Shown: positions 46,863-62,150, counted from the first letter of the stretch. The stretch: DNA of 64,000 nt from Seriola aureovittata (GCF_021018895.1 NC_079376.1:17974001-18038000); one strand, 5' to 3'. Made by a program: numbers and translations. Notes: generated by a model from the letters alone, not told the origin.

Positions 46863-49800
46863 TGTACAAACAAGTTGGAAAACAAAAGGCCCTTGTAACA
46901 GGCCTTGGGATCTTGATGAAAAATTCAAACAATATTAAATGGGGAGTGTCAACAGCAGACACACTTCTGCTGAGGGCCCTTCAAACAGACAGAGTAACTC
47001 GGCACACACATTACGCAGCCACAGTTCAACCTCTTAGTGTAATGATGATGGTAGCTTTAACTGGGGCACAGCTTTTAAAATCCCTCTCCTGCAAACACTC
47101 TCCTGAGGTGGTGGTGGGGGGTTAAAAGCTGAGAGAGGAGTGAGGAGTCTCTGTGTCCAGGCATGTCACTTCCTACAAATTTTTACCTGCCAGTGAACGT
47201 CATGGGTCACCTGAATTGCCCGCCACCCCTCCCTCCCATCTCTAGTGACCACTTCATCAGGAGTCGTGCTCCTGAAAGGCGCAGATTAAGATATCAGTGC
47301 GGAAGGATTCCAACTGTCCTCCTGCACAAGACGGCGCAGTAATGCCTCCTGACAGGCGAGCTTTAGAGCCAGGCCTCGGATTCTCACATCCATCAGTGAT
47401 CCCTCATCCCGGGGCGTCGGAAAAAGAAACAACTCACATAAATATGTAGAGTTCACTGCACACATGAGAAAAAAGTGCACAAGGGAAGGATAAAGGGCCA
47501 CTCTTACTACAATATGATGCTTGTGTGTCTGTGTTTGTATTAAAGAGAGAAAGTTTGTATGTGAGGCATTCCCTGTCTGACCAGACACAGGACCCCATGT
47601 TGGACTGCAAAAGATCCCACAGCACCCAGGAGACTCTAAATAAGAAAACTGTTCAATTTCTTGTCACAACTGTGAATCTATTTTAATAACAGGATTTGCA
47701 CTGTGTAAATTATATCATGTTAATTTTCTTTTTTTCAGAGATTTTATTTTCAGATTGCTGATTTTAGCTTATTTTATATGTTGTTGTTTTGTGCAGAATA
47801 CATGCCTAAATAAACTGGTTACACATCTTATATACCTTGTATGATTTTCGACACATATCATTTATAATACTATACTACTAATTCTTGTCCCTTACTGTAT
47901 TGAAGGACATTTAATGGCAATAAAATGGCCAGATGTGTATTAAGCACAGTAAACAAGCAAACCGACAAACACATTTTGTGTGGGGTAGCAAACAGTCTGG
48001 TACAAACATCTATGGTCTATAGTGAGTGTCTGAGTGCAGTGATGTTCTGCCATTATTGAGGGTTCATTAGAAATTAACCTAAGTGGCAGATACAAACACC
48101 ATGTCTTGCAATAGATATTTGTAACTTTCACCTCCAATCAGAGAGGATAAAGAATTGTCAAAACTGAAGCACAAGAAACTGAGAGCTCTGATGATTTTTT
48201 AGTCCTTTTTAGTCTTAAATATGGGTCAAGCTGCAAAAATGTTGGATATTACTTTTCCCATAATGCAAATAACAAAGAACACTACTGTGACATCATTGTG
48301 GTTATTTTTTTTCATACATAGGTAAACTGAACCTGTGTGTAATATTGGTTGAGTGCTCCTTTAAGGCCGTATTTAAAGTAGTTTACTTGTTCATAGAAAA
48401 GAAGGTGACTTTAAACAGCTAATCCTACATAAAAAAACACAGTCATTATCAGAGCTGTTTGCCATAAGTGTGTGGATCTGGCAGTGCTGGAGGTTCAGCA
48501 GCTCCTCCGCCACCTGTAGGCCGACAACCACGCTGACTGGGAGGGGCTCGACTAGCTGTGGTCAGACACAGGAAACAGAGACAGCAGGTGCACTGTTATC
48601 ACCTCCATAGAAAGGTAATGAAGCCACATCACAATCAGCAGGAAATGAAGCAGCACAGCTGAGACTGATAGCCTACTCTATGACACTGAACAACATTTTA
48701 GACATGTATAAGGGGCCGCATATGATCATACATCAACACACAGGGAAAATTTCCCAACTTCTGTGCCTTGCAGTTGTATCCCCATTGTTCCTGAGTGCTC
48801 CATGCAGTCTCAAAGTGGTGTGACATTTACGGGCGCCTGCTTTGAAGAGAAGCCAACTGCTCTCCGAGCAGTAAAAGAGCCACCTGCCTTGCCTCACCTG
48901 CCCTTCTGTGAAGGCTTAGTGAATAAAAACTCCCGAGTTCCAGTGTCGGTTAGACCCTGCCCTGTAGCTCCTGTACAGTGCAGCACACCTTCAAAATCCC
49001 CCCCCAATTTTGGCTCTTGCAACAGACAGAAAAAAGGATATAAAGAGGAGAGCTGTTTTCTTTTCAGTGTCTCCCCTCGGCTAAGTCTGGGGTAAGCCCG
49101 CTAATCCTGCTTGGTGTGATGACTCACAACGGGTGTGGCCAATGTGTTCCCAAAGATATCTTTTCCACAGTATGAATATCAATAGGAATGTTTATGTTGG
49201 CTTTGTGAATCATGTTGTGTGGCATTTAATAGTTTCTAATGGCTGATGAACACCTCTTCTAATGTTTATATTTATATGTCTAAACTAAATAAAACCAAAA
49301 AATGTAAATCTGAAAAACATTTTCAAGCCATTTCTCATATTTGCTCCATTTTTTTTTAGATGTATGTAGTGTTGTATGAGTGTGTGTTTCTGACACATGT
49401 GTGTGTTTGTGTATGTGTGAGGGAGAAGAGGGTGAGGGAGAGAATTGGGCCAGTGTCCCACCTAATTGTTATTGCGTCTGTGTTTGGCCTGGAGACAGTC
49501 GATAGGAATCAGCAGAGAGCCTGGTGGTGGCAGTGGGGGGGGGGTTATGGAGGGCTGTGTCTCCCACTTCCCAGTGTCTTAGTTGTAATGCATCCCTCCA
49601 CTAACAGGGATCAAGGTATTAAGGATTCAGGTTATTTGTATTGATTTTATGTGCTGTCATGCCGGGCTCGAGGACGCCCTCATATTTGTGGAAATTGCAA
49701 ATTCCACCTCGGAAATGTCACCAGCGTTTAATCTCTTCCTGAGTGGTCAATATGGGACCCTCACTCTGGTCAGACCACGTTTATTAAACAGAGACCAAGC

Positions 49801-52800
49801 GTTCCCTCGGTTACCATGACACCACGCAGCGTGGAACGGGATTGGTCTAGACCATATGGTAACATGGGAGTGAGGAAGTCGAACTTCAACATTAATAACT
49901 TTTAATAAGATCTGTGTCAGTGGTTATGAGATTGTAGGTAGATAAGGAGAGTTGACTCTGGATTAGGTTCAGCACAAGGAGGATTATTCATAGTTGGGTT
50001 TATAAGTCACACTGAGAATATAATCAAAGGTCATTCTGAAGGACTGCAAAATTATCTGAGGTAGTGGAAGCCAGTGTAATTTACAATACTGGGCATTTAT
50101 AATGGTTTCATTTACCATAAAATACATATTAAAAGGAGCGTTAATGTCCTGACATCATTGTAAAACCAGGAGCAGCACTACTACCATCAGTGTCATTATT
50201 TTATGAGGACTCTTCAAGGTCTGCAAAAGCAAACTGCTTTGTTGCATCTGCTAACATTTGCATGCTATTATCATCTTTGCTTTATCCATGTCATAGCAAA
50301 TGTTTCTCTTTCTCCAGTGTTTACAGGAATGGCCAGGCCACCCCTCCTCTCTCCATTCACCACAATCAAATTTACTCTGGCTTGAGTACACGTTTAGTGG
50401 GGACCATTTGTTTGAGGCAAACACTTAGGGCCCTCGTATGTCATTGACCAGTGTCCACAAATATAATCCTATCAAGTTCAATCTTAGGATGTTCTACGCC
50501 ATTGTTTTTCTAATGCAATAAATGAAAATAATCCTATCTGGCTTGTTTTAATATAAAGCCATCTCCTTTTTTTGAGTGCATTATGAACTTCCTCAAGTCC
50601 CTCTTCTGTTTATTCGAGTGCTAGACAAACTTGTTGATGATATTGGGATGGTTTCACTGAAATCCTACTGTTGACATCCACCACGCTTGAAGTATTTACA
50701 GTACAAGTAGAGGAACGGCACAGCTAACAAACACGAACCTGCCGGGTGGGGCGGCATGCGTGACCGTACCCTTTCTTGCTTGTTGATAAACCCCTGCTTC
50801 TTCCAAAAGCCCTCAGTTGACATGTACCTACAGAGAAAGCCTTAGCAAAACAAGCAGGACCCTTGTAAATATTCAGTGTCCAACAGTGGCACACGCAGTG
50901 TTGGCTTACATACTGCTAGTGGTGTTTTTCTTTTTACCTCCAAATTTGCTCGGAAAACTAATCATGGTCTGATAAAGCCCATGGTAAATATGGGAGAGAT
51001 TGACACCCACATGTCAAAGTTTACATAGCCAGACCAAGTGTACATATAGGGCAGGAGAATTGTGGGGCAGAGCGGGGCTGAACTGATCTGACCTCGGTGA
51101 GTCTGTACTGGTGGAATAGACACTTTGTGAGAAGCCACAGAGGAGGTAGATTACTCAAAGACCCCGGCCAAGAAGGAAGACTGTCTGGAGATAAAGTTTC
51201 CGTCTGCACAATGTGGTTTAACCAATGAAATAAAATCCAAAGATCAACAGTGTAACGGGTGCACAAATCAGAATATCAGAAAAAAGGGTGATTATTAATA
51301 TTTTTTTTTATCATTTAATGTGGTTATAATGTTTCTGCTGTTTTCCTTTCACCCTCCCTTGAAATACATAAAAATGAAGACTGGATGTCTTTCTTCTTGC
51401 CAGTTGCTGTCAGCCTTCCAATTGCTTGATAATCCACAGCAAAGACAGTGCAGCTAACAGAAAAGGTTAACCCCTGACTGATGTGTCTGATGTTAATCTA
51501 TAGATCAATTAGGGAGAGGCACACTGGGTCAAGCTACAGATATTGCAGTGGCTATTAGTTCCCCTATCTGCCATTATTACACAGTCACATGCTCAAACAT
51601 TGCGCTGGGTTGGTATGCTAGGCACAGATGCCTAGGGTAAACAGACAGGCCTACAAGGCTTGCACAAAATATTGATCTGACAGCAGATGGGAACCTTGAT
51701 ATCAGCCATTCAGTTTTCCCGTGTCTGTGTATTCTTATGTGTGTGCATGTGTTGGAACATTTGTGGCAAATGTGTTTGGGAAAATATTTAAAAGCACATA
51801 CTGTGTGTTTTTCTTGCCTGACGTTAATCCAGAAAATTTCACTTCCAATTTCAGTTTTAGCACATGATCGTATACTTTGTTATGTTGTTTGTAATATGGG
51901 TGAATGCATATGGGCTGACAATTTACAATTTAATTTTTAATATTATTATTTACAATTTTACAGGCAAAAAAAACCCATTTTGTATAAATTCATATTTCTG
52001 TTCAACACCTCCAGACTACTTGTGGTAACTTCACAGATTTCAGTATTTTCCTAGTCCTGATCCTAAAACGAGTTCACAAATGTAAGTTGCAAAATTGACG
52101 ATACAATGGGCTCTTTAATGTAACTCTAATTTACAAGACAATAGATAAAAGCTACTGCACATAAGCTGGATTCAGGAGCAGCGGTTCACATCTAATTTTG
52201 AGATTTACATTTGATGTGACGTTCTTGACTTTTTTTTTCCCCAAATTGAACTTTCACTCTCCTTCAGAATAATCCAAACCTAGAGGCATTTTTTCTCTCT
52301 CAAAAATAGCAAACAAAGCATGAAACACACGCATCAGCTTCTTTTGTTGCATTAAGCTGCATGTAAAAGAGGGAAGGGTTGTAAGCGAGAAAAGATGGCT
52401 TGAAATTTTCCATTACTTCACTCAAAGCTTCTCTTTCAGTTTCAGTGAATTAGCTGCATGGTAAAATAACAGAGAAGATTAAATGATACCTTGTCTATTA
52501 GCTGAATGAAGGAATAAAGTTCTTAAATCCTCTTTCGTTGAGTCTGAACTCATAGATATTTTGGGTGATCGAAATGGTTCATGCTGGGAAAAATGTCAAA
52601 AGGAATGACCCATTTATTGGGAAGGGATGGTTCTTTCTTTTCCAAAGCTGGCAGTAAGATTGAAGCATCACATCATAATGAAGAAATGCAAGTGCTCTCA
52701 ATGGTTATGAATAGGCAATCTCTATATATGAAATTTGGATTTCTAGGGAGGGTTAGGCGGGGTCACATATTTCTTCGGACTATCCCTGAGTGCCACAATG

Positions 52801-52850
52801 CAGCCAACTTGTCCAAATAGCACTGATGGGTAATCCAACATTCCTCAATC
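46860..52850. other. Intergenic, no gene seen
   Basis: About 6 kb without a supported gene. Complex segments lie at about 47090-47440 and 49630-49850, and short TG/GGG-rich stretches near 49380-49540. The rest is AT-rich. Confidence 0.5.
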
Positions 52851-54600
52851 CTAAAATCTCAGGATCATCACAGCAGGGGTAGGGAGGCATATTCATGAGT
52901 AATTATGTTTCTATATCTTCCTTCTCCGCCTCTCTGTGTTCAGAGCTCCATGGTGTGTTCTGGCCCTGGGGATCAATCACTCTGAGCTGCCTTGCCAAAC
53001 ACCACTGACAAGGCAGACGTAACGCAAAGCCGGTGCAGCACCTCCGTGGCATACCACCATTCAATTAGTCTTGGTCAGCAGGAGGCATGATTATTCCAAA
53101 ATTAGTGATTCTTTCCCTGGGTAAACAGGCCAGATTGGGATGTGTCATCCCTTGTGCGCCTTGCTGGTCACTGGGCCTCCACAAAGGGGGCTGGGGCCTG
53201 GAAGAGAGGCCAGGGTACAGAAAACTGCTTCTCCTGAAAGAGCAGCCCACTCCCCCTTCTCATTGCTGGACCCCGCGGCTCGACACAGCCCTCCCTGATA
53301 AAGTGGTATTTCCCGCATACAAAGGAGGCATCGGGCTTAATCCTCAGCCAACCCACACCCCCTTCTTTCTTCCCAGCAAGAGAGCACAATGAGTGTGGAC
53401 CTTGTCTTAATCCAAAGGTGGGCTATCACAGTAATCTGATAATACATGCTGATCAAAGTCTATTCAATGCTAATCAGGACAACAGATCAGCATTATGATC
53501 TAATTAGGGACACCCTATGTGCCACTGAAGTGAAATGCCAGAGCACTGTAAACAGTAGAGGATGGCACTGAAATGATAGACAAGAAGAAAAGGCTGAGTG
53601 TGATGCTGTGGCCAAACCCAAGCTCAAACCCATATTAACAAAATAACTAAAGAGCAGCAAGTTAAATGGGAGTTGAAATAATTTGAGGATCAAGACGTGA
53701 ATCAAGACTTTACAAATCTTTACAATGATGAATCGTAAAAAAAGGACCTGACTTCATGTGGCTCTTTTCACATCTTGTACGCGTTTTTTAAATTTTATTT
53801 TGCAGTTCCATGGCAGCAAGAGGCCACTGCTGACATAAAAGATGATGAAAAGGTCAGAGGTTGGCCATGGTAGTGTACTGTCTCACAACATGTCATGCTC
53901 TAGCCACAGTAAGAAAAAGAACAACGCTTTCTTTTATCAGCTGGTAAAGAGATATTCATTGAGCCCTCCTGGTAGTTTTGACTTGTGTAAACCCATTGTG
54001 TACTTCTGTTGATTTTGCCACTCATGGTATGCCCAATTAGCCATGAGCTAATAACAAAGCACCAAATCAATTACCCACTTGCCTTTCGGAAGTTGTCGTT
54101 CTCCTCTGGGAGGCGCATCAGTCACGCCCTGCCTGCAGAGCCATCCCCTGCAACTCCAGAAATCTGGGTGGCCACGGCTCTTTCAAAACAGCACAATGCA
54201 GCTCCTACATTTGGATAAACTAAGTCTACTATAACAAGGCGCCTAGCAATGGCTAATCCTATCAAAATGGACTCCTTTTAGAAAAACATTAAAAGCTAGT
54301 GCACACTAATGACAGTGATATGTTACGCAAGGAATGCAGCGAAGGCAGAAATCAGCGTGCAATGAAAATTCCTTGTGCAGCGACGAACATCCCTTCCACC
54401 TGGGCCTAAAACAACAAAGCCGTTTTCGAACTCAGCACTGTTTAGATACTCCTTAGCTACGAAAATAAAAGCCAGATGTGCAGGCAGCAGCCTCATGTGG
54501 CTACATGTAGGCTACTTGTGTGTGACGACGAAAGGCAGCCTTGTCGACAGCCATTGCTTTGCAAACTGACTTTCCCTTTCAGACAGTGTACAAAGAAAGG
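52850..54600. other. Intergenic with complex, possibly regulatory blocks
   Basis: Segments at about 52910-53520 and 54000-54560 are repeat-free, less AT-rich and carry CAATTAGTC, AATTAGTG, CTAATCAGG and CTAATTAGGG-type homeodomain cores. No exon is evident. Conservation would have to be shown by alignment. Confidence 0.35.
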
Positions 54601-57600
54601 TTTAACCCTTTAGTACTAAGAAAATGTACAAACATTACTGACACCGTGAGAGTTGAACTTGGCAGAACTTCAATCATGCTGTGTTTATGTGTGTGATAAT
54701 ATACTACATCTATTACATTTTTCTAAATATAAAATGTGATGCTTGGTATTTCAAAAGTGGCATGTCTAGACAACAAAGTAGATTAATGGGATTAGTCATT
54801 GTACAAATCTGATGACTTTAAAATGAGTCAAAAAGAAAAGTTAGACAGACAGATTAAAAGGCAGCCCAGCGTTTCAGTTTAACCCCTAAGCAGCTTCTAA
54901 GTTTCTTGAACTTTATATGTTGTCCTGTGTGGGTCAGCTCAAGGCACTGCCCCCACCCCCATCCTTAGTCCAACTCCCACACACAGGCAGGAACAAAAAG
55001 ACCCACCTCAGTGTGGCCCTATCAATGTCACCGCTTTGTGTAGCAGTCTTTCAGGGTACATGAAGTGTCTTTAGCCACAATGAGATCAATAGCACGGCCA
55101 ACTGTGCAGCAGCTAGCTGCGGCAGCAGCCGCACAGAGCTACAAGACAGAGAAGATAAAGCTGACCAGACTTGACACATTGTCAGATCTCTATCTTTGAT
55201 CTACTTGTGCATGCTCTGCTTTTATATAGAACTTCTCAGTCTGGTTTCTCTGTTGCATTTGCTGTGTAGGAAATGGGAGTACTGCAGTCCAGATGCAATA
55301 CTGTGGTGCCATATCTCCATTTAGTTGAAAATGTCCCTGAGGACCTTTCAAAGTTTTCTGTGTACTCTGCTGAGCCAGATCTTTCCTGACAGTGACCTCA
55401 GTCAGCCTATAGGTACACTGGCTTGGACAGGTCAGTTCCATTGATTTCCCATTCCCTCTTGGCACAATAAAGACTGTCAACGAACCACTGAGATGTGTCC
55501 TTGACCAGAGTGTAACCCACGCTGTTTTGTCATGTCTACTTTGGAGCTTTTAACTCAGTAAAAGGCTTGTTCATGGTGCGATGATCCATTGAATAAAATG
55601 CAGATTTAACTGTCCATTACTGTTACTTTGATCGTTCCCTTCTGTAATCATGTAAACTGTAGATGAATATATCATTATGAATAAATGGAGACCACCAAGT
55701 TAGAGTTTAGAGGTTTCTCCTCTTTTTCCCAACAGTAAAAAAGCCCAAGCCTAATTTGCCATCATCAGCTTCTTTTGTTCAAACAGGGCCTGGTATTTGA
55801 GAATAATCCTCCCTCCATAGATGAAATAGTGCCTCGACAGGCAGCGGCAAGACTCTGTCAAAACCTTTTCCAGAGGCGAATCTTTGTGAGATTTGCAATG
55901 TTCAAGGCTGAAATATGTCTTGTTAATGACAAAACAAGTGATGTTAACTTGCCACCTGGCTTTGAATACAGGAAACGTGCAATTAAAGCCCGGGCAAGCA
56001 GTTGGATGTTTGCTTTGTTTGTTGTTGCACTGAATGCTTTTCCTCTGCAGTGAAAATTTATTTTAACCTTATTACAAGTACTTAATGTTTTATTAGTGTT
56101 CATTTACAAGCGTTTTACTAATTTCCTATTATTTGGGAACACAATATGAATTGAACTAATACATGAAAGAGGAATACATGCCTTTACTTTATATTCAGTG
56201 TCTAGTTATCCTTTCAAAATGCCATGTGTAATGTCATGCAATATCTGACAAAATGACCTTAATTTAAAGGGCTGCCATTGATGTCAACACGAGGTAAATA
56301 CCAAGTTGCAAATGTGCATTGATTGTTTAGATGCTCCAGGTGACACCATGCCAGTAGAGGGAACTTTTGTTTACCTCTCAAATTTCACAGAATGTTGAAG
56401 TGGCACTAAAAAATTATTGACATATTGCTAAAGTGTCTGTGCTAAAAGACAGAATGAACAATCAATATTATGCATCAAGTTAAAAGTTCTTTTTAAAAAT
56501 GCTTTGTAAAGTGTGAAAAAATACAGCATATAAACACATGTCCCCTAAAAAAATGTCAAATGTCAGACACATTGTCAATTGTGAAGTTTAAGTCCTCCGT
56601 GAACAACACTGGATTTATATAAAGAAAGATATAAATAGTATCCAGGCATCCTCGCTATTCTTCTAGCTGTCTCACCAACAACCAAGCTGGCCAGTGTGTA
56701 CGGTGCAATTCAATAAGGAAATGAGATGCAAATTACTCCATACATCTACAGCATATTTTAGGAACGTTATTCAGTGTTTTGATCTAGACTATCCTTTTGT
56801 TAGTTAAAATGTACAAACTATTCAAAAGATTTCTTTTGTTCTTAACCTTTGTTAGAAAGTGGAGAAAATATTTGGAATGCATTAAGTTCTGAAAACCGCC
56901 TGTCATGGCCGACAATAAAGGGTAGCCTAATAGATGTTAGCATTGATGGTAAAGAGGACAAAAAGAAGCGGCTCTCTGTTGTGCACAAACTGCCTGGCGC
57001 AACTAAAAATGAATCCATTTACTTCAGACTGTTTACTTTGTACTTTTGGCTGTAAAGGCAAAGAAAATAAAAAACCCCCAATTCACGAGGTGCAGGAGCC
57101 AAGGCCTCAACTTCTCTTTCACAGGCCACGTTTTTTCAGCTTTTTAAAAACTCACACGCCAAGCGCCCTGGCAGCCAGTGCTGACAAGATGCAGGGGAGA
57201 GAGAAAAGACGGAGCAAGGAGACAAAACCAAACACAAAAACAGTAACATCTGCAGCCGCTTCCAGCCAGACAGTTTGATGTGAATAACTCAGCACTTTGT
57301 GCCCTGACCTTGGCGAACAAAGGCGGGGTGGGGGGATGCCTCAGGAGTGGAGCGGGATGCCCCGGGAGGCGAGCGCCCAGAGAGCACCCCTGCTCGTTTC
57401 GCTGAGTTGGAGTTATTGTCCCCCGGCAGGGCGGAGAGGTGCCACCAGGGCACCCAGGCACTGCATGCCACTTAGACTGTCATAGTTTCAGCACAAAGAT
57501 GGCTGCTTGTCAAATGAAGCAGAGTGGTGCTGCAGGAATAAAATGTTAATTTCAGACTGGTGCACTGCTGGGATCCCAACATGCCACATGAATGAAGATC

Positions 57601-58240
57601 AGGGTCAGGCAAATAACTATAGAAGTGCCTTTTACAGAGACAGTTAAATGTAGAGATAAATCAGTGCAAAGGGGAGTAGATGAATATTTATCAATCCAGT
57701 CAGAAGATGCTAATATATATACAGATTTATTTCACCTCAGTCCAAAGTTAGAAAAGGCAAATTCCTCCCCATCAAATCAAAGGAAGACACAACAAAGCAA
57801 CTGTGTACTTCAAGACTTAAATCTTACAAGTTGCTAATCCTTCTGAAGTCCACACGGGACCTTTGGTCTCCATGGCAACGGCAGGGCATTCAACCAAGTG
57901 ATTGCCTCCAATGAATTTCAGATAAGACAAAATGGAAGTGAATTGATGTGATTTTAATGCAGAAGTGAGCGGTGGAGGGGAGGTCCACTCGGTTCATATT
58001 TGAATAAAGCAAACAGAGCAGACAAAAGGCTGACAGCCGTAAATGACATTGTCAGTACAAAAATTATCAGCCAGTTTACAATCTGTTTGCTCATGTAGAA
58101 CAAACAGAATGTGTGTGGCATCCCCAGGCTTTGTGAACGGCAGGGACGGCAGCCGGCGGCGAGAGAAAAGCAGATATCAGCTCCCCCTGCAGCCCTGCAA
58201 CAATTAGATAGCAATTTGACAGGCACACTCAAAATGTGAG
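54600..58240. other. Intergenic, no gene seen
   Basis: Mostly AT-rich. Less AT-rich segments lie at about 57260-57480 and 58110-58210; the sequence just before the latter, at 58082-58093, has a forkhead-type TGTTTGC (58086-58092). Frames of 90-114 codons near 55.8 and 57.0 kb have no recognisable domain. Confidence 0.5.
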
Positions 58241-61200
58241 TTTGTTATTCTCTTCCAAGGGCACATCTTTTTTTTTTTTTTTTCTTTTTTTTTTTAAATC
58301 AAAAAGGAAATACATAATTGAGGCGTTGGGAACAAAGACAAATTGTGTGACCTATGGCCAGAGGACTTGCAGGGTGGGATATCACAAGCGTAGGGAGACA
58401 CATTCCAAACATAAGACCCTCAGTTACCTAGCAAGGACTCAAATCAAGGTCCCCCTTTTCTGCCTTGCCCTCCTTTGGTGGTAGGGGACTAACAGGGAGA
58501 TCCTCCTTAAAAGACAGCCCCGTTAGGCCCCGTTCACTCCCTGCTGCCCTTTGTTGCATTTTGTCACTTGTTTTGTTTTGAGCTTGTTAACTTCTCTATA
58601 GCCGCATGGACAAGCAGCAGCTGGTGAGCTTGCGGTGGGCTGCAAGGCATCAATTTTATCCTGGGACAAGGAGGGAAAACAGGCCAGGCTTGCTTTTGAC
58701 AGCACCTTGAATCTTCTCACTGTAACGTCATCTGTCCATGTTGCCAAGCAGCCATGAGGCTGGCACAGATCAGTGACTACTGAGTTGTGTAAAGGTGACC
58801 ACAAGCAATGTCACCTGTCATTGGTAATGTAGCATATTTCCACTGAGTCCAGTGTTATGAAACAGCCCTTTTCAAAATGTTTTTAAATGAAAAAAAATAA
58901 ATGAAAAATGAAAAAAAAAAAAACTTGAAATATGAAAAATATTGAGTGCCTACAGGGGTTCACTGAAAGTTCAGCTGTGTTTAAGTTGTGCAAGTCCAGC
59001 CAGGTTCAGTGTTTTCTTGCTGATGAACAATGAGATGAATAATATGGCCTTGAGAAGCAGTCAGATTTGGAAGCAGCAAACAAAGTCAGCCGAATATTCT
59101 TGATACTGTGTCAAACTTCTCATTGCAGAAAAACAGCATGTCAGAGTGTTAATTGATATTCATCCCAAGATTTTCCTCCCTGTGCTGTGAAGCCCTGCTC
59201 TGTTCTCTGGTGGTGGAGATGCCGTTTAGTCTTATTAAAAAGTTGTTTGATTAGCCGGCCCTGGAATGGAGGCTGTGGAAAGGTCTGGCAGCAGCAGATA
59301 AAAGGGGAATGATAAATAGGTGAAAAGCCAGCCGATTGCCAGTCAGCCACTAGAGCATCAAAACACATCCATTTCTCTGCAAAGTTGATCCAATTATTGT
59401 CAGCCACTCACAGATAGCTACTATGCTTTACTCCTTTCATTCTAGGCTAAATTGCTCTTCCCCTTTTTCGCCGATACGGCAATCGGTCATAAAGGGCCAG
59501 CCATCATTAGTGCTGTTTGAATTGGAGCCCTGTAGTGTTTGGTTAAGAGGGTAAATGCAAATTTGATGAAAGAATAAGGCTGCATTTACATATCAGCCTC
59601 AGCTCACATGGGTAGGGTAAACATTCTGTTTATCTCAAGTGTCAATTTATGATTTCAGTCGAATATAAAACCGACCTTGGCCCAGTCGGAGCAAAAGACC
59701 AAGGAAATTTACTGTTGTTTAAACACTATTTATTCAAGTAGAACTTGTCAACAAATCTTCTATAACTGGGCAAATAAAAGAAGAATTTCAGGATGTTTTT
59801 ACTGGAAATGGATCAGAAGATCCTCATTTTAAAGTTCACCTCTTGTTTCTCAATTTAATAATTTTGCATCCTAAACAATGCCCCTATTTGTGATAATATT
59901 CTTATTTAATACAAATAAAATGGTATGCTCAGAGGAAAATTAGATGATGCCATGCCTATCATATAATTTACAAAATTAAAATGGCATCATAAATAAAAAT
60001 GAAAATCTAAAAGCTTCTACAGCCTTTACTCATTTATACATTATATTTTCTTTCACTAAATAAAAGTACCTTAGGGGGAATCACTGTCCATACTTGAATC
60101 CACAAAATCACTCGTATGGTTAAAGTACAAAAAAAATATGATCTGATGTTAAGATCTAGAATTTAAAACAGTGAGAAGACTCACTCAGTATGTGAGGCAC
60201 TCTTATCAGTGTACCATGTGAAAATCACCATTTCCTATTATTTAGTGTTTAAGTGTTTGATTAATGCAGGAATTTCCCCTCAAGTACTTTAGAGAATTGC
60301 AGATAAAACTGTGAAATAAAAAAAATTAAATGTACGCCGCAACAAAAAAACATATTTCACACAAACAATATTTAATTTCTGCATAGCCACAGAGCTGAGT
60401 GGGCTGTTAAAAATAAGGCAAAACACTGCCATCTATGGCTATGTTCCTAGGACTGCTGAGGTCCTGTGCACCCAGCACAAAGGCAATCAACTATTCCTAG
60501 AAAAAAAAAAAATTGTATGGCTTGATATTTGTAAATAAGATTAATAAAATATAATTGTAATCATAAAATTGTAAACATGCCTGACAATTCTCAATCTAGT
60601 AAAGTAAAAAAGTGTTTTGGAACAGTGTTCACACCAAAGTTTCTTGCATTGCTCATGAAGCTGACACGTTTTTGGCTTCCGAAATTGACAGACTGAAACC
60701 TAGATTTTCATCCAAATGGGCATCTGGTGGCCATATCCTTTAAGCAACACAATTCTGCACAAATCAGGGGTTCTGTCAGAGATTTTCGTACCACCTGCTG
60801 TGTATCTTCCCGTCAAAATGATTGAGCCTGCCTTTATTGTTTCATCATAATTTTATCTTTACAGTTTGTTGGCCAAAACACAACACACATTGCACATTTT
60901 GTACATAAATGGGCAATATAATGATGCTGTAAGCGTCATATACTGTATGCTGGTATAACTTACTGTATATCTTATGGCAGCTACTTCATATCAAAGAAAT
61001 TTATATTGGCAATAAAAACACATTTCAGGACTAAATTTTGACTGCGATTCAAGAGCGCATTAAGGCGCAATAATGAAGCGCATATAGCTGCCAGACTGGG
61101 GTAGCAGGTTGGCGGTGAAGCATAGAAGAAAGCCAGATGTCAGGGCTTCTATAGCTTAGGCCTTGACCAGGCCTTCGTCTGCGGCGGCCCTTTATGTAGC

Positions 61201-62150
61201 TCTCTGTGTGATGCACTGGTCCCCAATGGGAGCCCCAAGGCTTTAGTGGTGATGAGACGCGATCTGTCCCGTCTGTCACCTCTCTCCAAGTTATTCATAC
61301 ACCATCCATACAGTCAGTCCTCCAAGGCCTCTAATCCCCGTCTCCCGAGGTGGAGTACAGACAGAGAAGCAGACAGCCAGGCAGGTTGCAAGTCTGTTCA
61401 TAAGATGTTTAACACGCTGAGCATGACAGAGCATTTCACATTTACAAAATTTCAGAAATGGAATCAGCGTGAGGCTGCAAAACAGTGGGTTATTCCTGCA
61501 AGTGTAAATCCTGATTCATACTATAATGTGCAAATGCATGAGTTCAAAGATGCAGAAATTGGACATATACTGGATTTCCCTTTTGACTTTGCACATGCTG
61601 TGAAACTGGTTTAAGTGATAGAAGTGAGACCATGCTTCGAATTCTGCACTCAAATTTTCATTTATCTGTTTTGATGAGAAGTGAAAAACAATTTCATATT
61701 TTCATATGCTAGTTATTGCAGAAAAGTATTATTCTTCTTAATTTAAAAAAAAAAAAAAATCAGGAGTGAGCTGGTCCATAATGTTTACAAACTCATCTTC
61801 ACTTTATGAAAAACTGAGTCTAAGTGAAATCTTCAAATGGCAATATGCATAAAAGTCCCTAGCTGTTAGGTGGCATTATGAATTGGAGCTACTTCAGCAC
61901 CCCCGTGACCACACATGAGAGTAAATTTGCTCAGCACGTCATCTCCTGATGTTTACAAACAAATACAGAAAGAGTTTATGTAATGCATTTATTTAAACAA
62001 GACCTAAGAAATGAGCAAATAGATCATTCTTAGGGGATTCTTTGCTTTGCAAACACACCTATTATAGATTAAAGTTTGACAGTATGCCAAAGTTATCAAG
62101 GTAAACTAGAACTGTGACTGACAACTGAAAGTGGTTTCTCTTTGTTCCAG
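58240..62150. other. Intergenic, no gene seen
   Basis: Contains T-rich tracts at 58268-58296 and an A-rich run near 58890-58923. A complex CpG-containing island at about 61040-61340 stands out in AT-rich surroundings. The 122-codon frame starting at 61246 has no recognisable domain. Confidence 0.5.

Noticed and set aside
51431..51438. AATCCACA as a FoxH1/Nodal site
   Set aside because: A single 8-mer in 64 kb is expected by chance about twice; no SMAD-site cluster was noted nearby.
55775..56053. A 92-codon plus-strand frame
   Set aside because: No recognisable family or repeat support; the overlapping minus frame is equally long.
61246..61614. A 122-codon plus-strand frame
   Set aside because: No recognisable domain, no splice context, and it runs from a GC-rich block into AT-rich DNA; best explained by chance.
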